Positions 62,022 to 64,000 of a stretch of DNA of 64,000 nucleotides are shown piece by piece. Both the position numbers and the translations under genes were made by a program. Below the pieces are notes generated by a model. That model made no database searches and was not told where the DNA came from. It saw nothing but the letters and a program-made list of their open reading frames with translations. The DNA is from a virus, in IMG/VR virus record IMGVR_UViG_3300023174_000050, positions 1 through 64,000 of that record. The stretch is one strand, 5' to 3'. Positions within the stretch are counted from its first letter, which is position 1. The number at the start of each line of letters is the position of its first letter.

Positions 62022-62648
62022 ATGAGTTTTGAGTTTGAATTCACAGAAGAAAAATTAAAGAAATGCGTATCGAAAAATAAAAATATTCATGATCTATACG
62101 AATCTTTGAATACTGTTTTACCTAAATACGATATAAACACCGTAGATAGAGTTGCGGCATTTCTTGCACAATGCGGACATGAATCTTTAGATTTTACTGT
62201 CCTGCAAGAAAATTTAAATTATGGTGCCAAGGGCTTACTGGGACTATTTAAAAAATATTTCCCAAATGAGGCATTGGCAAAAGAATATGAGAGAAAACCT
62301 GAAAAAATTGCAAATAAAATTTATGCAAACAGAATGGGGAATGGCCCCGAGTCGTCTGGCGATGGCTGGGCACACCGTGGGCGCGGGGCCATTCAACTTA
62401 CAGGTAAATTGAATTACCAAGCATTTGCAAACTCGATAGGGTTAACTTTAGAAGATGCAATACAATATTGTGAAACTATGGATGGTGCTATAGAATCAGC
62501 ATGTTGGTTTTGGAATAAAAATAAATTGAACGCAATTGCCGATAAAAATGATATTGTACTATTGACAAAAAAGATCAATGGTGGTACAATAGGTTTAGAA
62601 GACCGTAAAAAACATTGGGAACATAATAAAGAAGTTCTCGCAAACTAA
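62022..62648 (+). CDS. GH19 family endolysin
   Basis: The product has 208 residues with a chitinase-class-I/GH19 fold used by phages as peptidoglycan endolysin: AAFLAQCGHESLDF (first catalytic Glu), QENLNYGAKGLLG, YANRMGNGPESSGDGWAHRG and RGAIQLTGKLNYQAF (second conserved region). There is no signal sequence, so export would need a holin. It is a second lysis hydrolase beside the SleB-like enzyme at 31166. Confidence 0.92.
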   Translation: MSFEFEFTEEKLKKCVSKNKNIHDLYESLNTVLPKYDINTVDRVAAFLAQCGHESLDFTVLQENLNYGAKGLLGLFKKYFPNEALAKEYERKPEKIANKIYANRMGNGPESSGDGWAHRGRGAIQLTGKLNYQAFANSIGLTLEDAIQYCETMDGAIESACWFWNKNKLNAIADKNDIVLLTKKINGGTIGLEDRKKHWEHNKEVLAN

Positions 62649-62663
62649 AAGGAAACTTATATT

Positions 62664-63014
62664 ATGAGTATGGAAAGTGATGTTAAAACATTTCTCGACG
62701 CTTGCGAACAAAAACCAAGCGTCGAGAATATTTTGCTTTATTATGATTTAATTAAGGAAGAATATAAAGAATTTTTAGACGCAGTCATTGCTGAAGATAA
62801 TATAGAACAACTTGATGCGTGTATGGATATGATCTGGGTTATACTTGGTTATTGCCATATGAAAGGTTGGAATATTCATGGTGCATGGAATGAAGTTGCA
62901 ACATCTAATCTTTGGAAAATTGATGCGAAGACAGGCAAGGTTATTCGACGCGAAGATGGTAAAATTTTAAAGCCAGAAGGTTGGACTCCTCCAGACTTAA
63001 CTAAATTTATATAA
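62664..63014 (+). CDS. MazG-like nucleotide pyrophosphohydrolase
   Basis: The product has 116 residues with the helical metal-binding pattern LLYYDLIKEEYKEFLDAVIA and LDACMDMIWVILGYCHMKGW of the MazG/HisE fold, which cleaves nucleoside triphosphates to monophosphates. MazG homologues in T4-like aquatic phages are thought to tune nucleotide or alarmone pools. The C-terminus is short and conserved (KPEGWTPPDLTKF). Confidence 0.85.
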   Translation: MSMESDVKTFLDACEQKPSVENILLYYDLIKEEYKEFLDAVIAEDNIEQLDACMDMIWVILGYCHMKGWNIHGAWNEVATSNLWKIDAKTGKVIRREDGKILKPEGWTPPDLTKFI

Positions 63015-63667
63015 TGTTTAATCATGTGGAATGTGTGTTGCCCGCACTAAGTCGAGTTACTTCGGATGACGGTACCCGAGTATATCAAACACCGACAGGC
63101 AAAAAATATCCCTCTGTAACAACAGTAACAGGGTTATTAAAAAAACAAGCAATAATGGAATGGAGAAAACGTGTTGGCGAAGCGGAAGCCAATAAAATCT
63201 CAAGTACGGCTGCACGCCGAGGAACTCGTATTCATACTTTATGCGAAACTCATCTAAACAATATTCCAGTAGAATGTTCAATGTTTGATCTAGATTTATG
63301 GAATTCCGTTAAACCGCATCTGTCAAAAATAAATAATATATACGCGCTGGAAAAAACTCTTTATTCTGACCATTTACAAGTTGCGGGTACTGTGGATTGT
63401 ATTGCAGAATATGAAGGTAAGATGTCTGTTATAGATTTTAAAACATCTAAAAAAATAAAAACTAGAGATGACATTCATGATTATTTTATGCAATGTTCAG
63501 CATATGCAGTCGCATTTGAAGAAATGACAAAAATTCCAGTACCTCAAATAGTTATTATAATAGCAGTAGATGAATCCGAACCTTTAATCTTTATAGAAAA
63601 AAGAAATGCATGGATAGAAGGATTTAAAGATTTAAGATTAGAATATAAGAAATGGAAGGGTATATAA
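63014..63667 (+). CDS. PD-(D/E)XK nuclease family protein
   Basis: The product has 217 residues. The catalytic region is VAGTVDCIAEYEGKMSVIDF then KTSKK, giving the D...DxK core, with an upstream HTLCETHLN helix and downstream YFMQCSAYAVAFEEM. It resembles Cas4/RecB-like and MGME1-like exonucleases found in T4-like aquatic phages. It overlaps the previous gene by one base. Confidence 0.88.
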   Translation: MFNHVECVLPALSRVTSDDGTRVYQTPTGKKYPSVTTVTGLLKKQAIMEWRKRVGEAEANKISSTAARRGTRIHTLCETHLNNIPVECSMFDLDLWNSVKPHLSKINNIYALEKTLYSDHLQVAGTVDCIAEYEGKMSVIDFKTSKKIKTRDDIHDYFMQCSAYAVAFEEMTKIPVPQIVIIIAVDESEPLIFIEKRNAWIEGFKDLRLEYKKWKGI

Positions 63668-64000
63668 TGTCTTTTAGTACAGATTTATATGAGGTAGTCC
63701 GAGGTGTTGTTTCTCCAGAATTATGCGAGCATCTCGATATACAATTTGAATTAGTAAAAAAATTAATGTATTTACAGGGCGGGCAAAGCGAAGAAAATAA
63801 ATTTATGTTTGGTGACGCGCAAGTTACAAATAGTTTTGCATATTACTCAGCTTTATGTTTTGAATCATTGTCATTACAACTACAACCCCTAATGGAAGAG
63901 ATTACAGGCAAATCTTTATATCCAACATATACATATGCAAGGATTTATTATAATGGTGCAGTTATGACTGAGCATACCGATAGACCCAGTTGCGAATATT
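63667..64000 (+). CDS. 2OG-Fe(II) oxygenase, partial
   Basis: The gene is cut by the window end after 111 complete codons. The C-terminal visible part, YTYARIYYNGAVMTEHTDRP, contains the metal-binding HxD motif of prolyl-4-hydroxylase-like dioxygenases; the second His and the 2-oxoglutarate Arg would lie beyond the end. Such enzymes are frequent in T4-like aquatic phages. The substrate is unknown. Confidence 0.85.
   Translation, partial: MSFSTDLYEVVRGVVSPELCEHLDIQFELVKKLMYLQGGQSEENKFMFGDAQVTNSFAYYSALCFESLSLQLQPLMEEITGKSLYPTYTYARIYYNGAVMTEHTDRPSCEY

Noticed and set aside
1-64000. CRISPR array, integrase or insertion sequences
   Set aside because: Repeats seen are glycine-codon runs, short leader repeats or two-copy elements; no regularly spaced repeats, cas genes, transposases or integrase motifs were found.

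Overview
The window is part of the genome of a large, AT-rich, T4-like myovirus. T4-type replication genes support this: a gene 61-like primase, an rnh-type 5' nuclease, a gene 30-like ligase and a dsbA-like protein. So do TATAAATA late-promoter elements, PhoH, ThyX, class I ribonucleotide reductase, spanins, and several virion proteins of the kind found in aquatic T4-like phages. Every gene I can support lies on the + strand. I saw no rRNA, tRNA, insertion sequence, integrase or CRISPR array. IscU and IscA closely resemble beta/gammaproteobacterial proteins, so a Gram-negative proteobacterial host is likely (inference).

Layout. 1-0.9 kb: end of a tail-fibre region. 0.9-4.6 kb: conserved hypotheticals and the primase. 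4.6-12.6 kb: nucleotide metabolism (thyX, nrdA, nrdB, a thioredoxin-like gene, dCMP deaminase), spanins, and an iron-sulfur set (iscU, an erpA-like gene, iscA) lying between nrdA and nrdB. 13-31 kb: a very large tail-adhesin region with ten more complete glycine-rich genes, a LamG-like protein, a 943-residue virion protein, duplicated small modules and an unexpected amidotransferase-like gene next to a compact structured RNA. 31-41.9 kb: a SleB-like hydrolase, a metallophosphoesterase, and many tiny overlapping early genes. 41.95-43.8 kb: a metallophosphoesterase plus GT4 glycosyltransferase pair resembling the bacterial PlcP-Agt phospholipid-to-glycolipid pathway. 43.85-44.2 kb: a repeat-bearing non-coding gap. 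44.2-46.4 kb: a G+C-richer island with an AAA+ ATPase. 46.5-52.2 kb: Nudix, holin-like, glycosyltransferase-like and structural proteins. 52.2-57.6 kb: rnh, a gene with an apparent programmed -1 frameshift, dsbA, ligase. 57.6-60.9 kb: a nucleotide-sugar cassette. 60.9-64 kb: zinc ribbon, PhoH, GH19 endolysin, MazG-like, PD-(D/E)XK nuclease and a truncated 2OG-Fe(II) oxygenase.

Regulation. Fifteen near-identical sigma70-type promoters share TTGACA/T, exactly 17 bp of spacer and TATAAT. Most have a conserved spacer end resembling CAAAAGGTGT, and many are preceded by a hairpin that sometimes overlaps the previous stop codon. They serve the early small-gene blocks, primase, ligase and AAA+ genes. 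Six TATAAATA elements precede mainly virion and late genes.

Most notable: (1) a dnaX-like -1 frameshift signal at 53544-53601 with Shine-Dalgarno-like element, A AAA AAG slippery site and 9-bp hairpin; (2) a possible phage PlcP-Agt lipid-remodelling pair; (3) an IscU/ErpA/IscA set embedded between ribonucleotide reductase genes; (4) the hairpin-promoter cassette family; (5) a massive expansion of glycine-rich adhesins.
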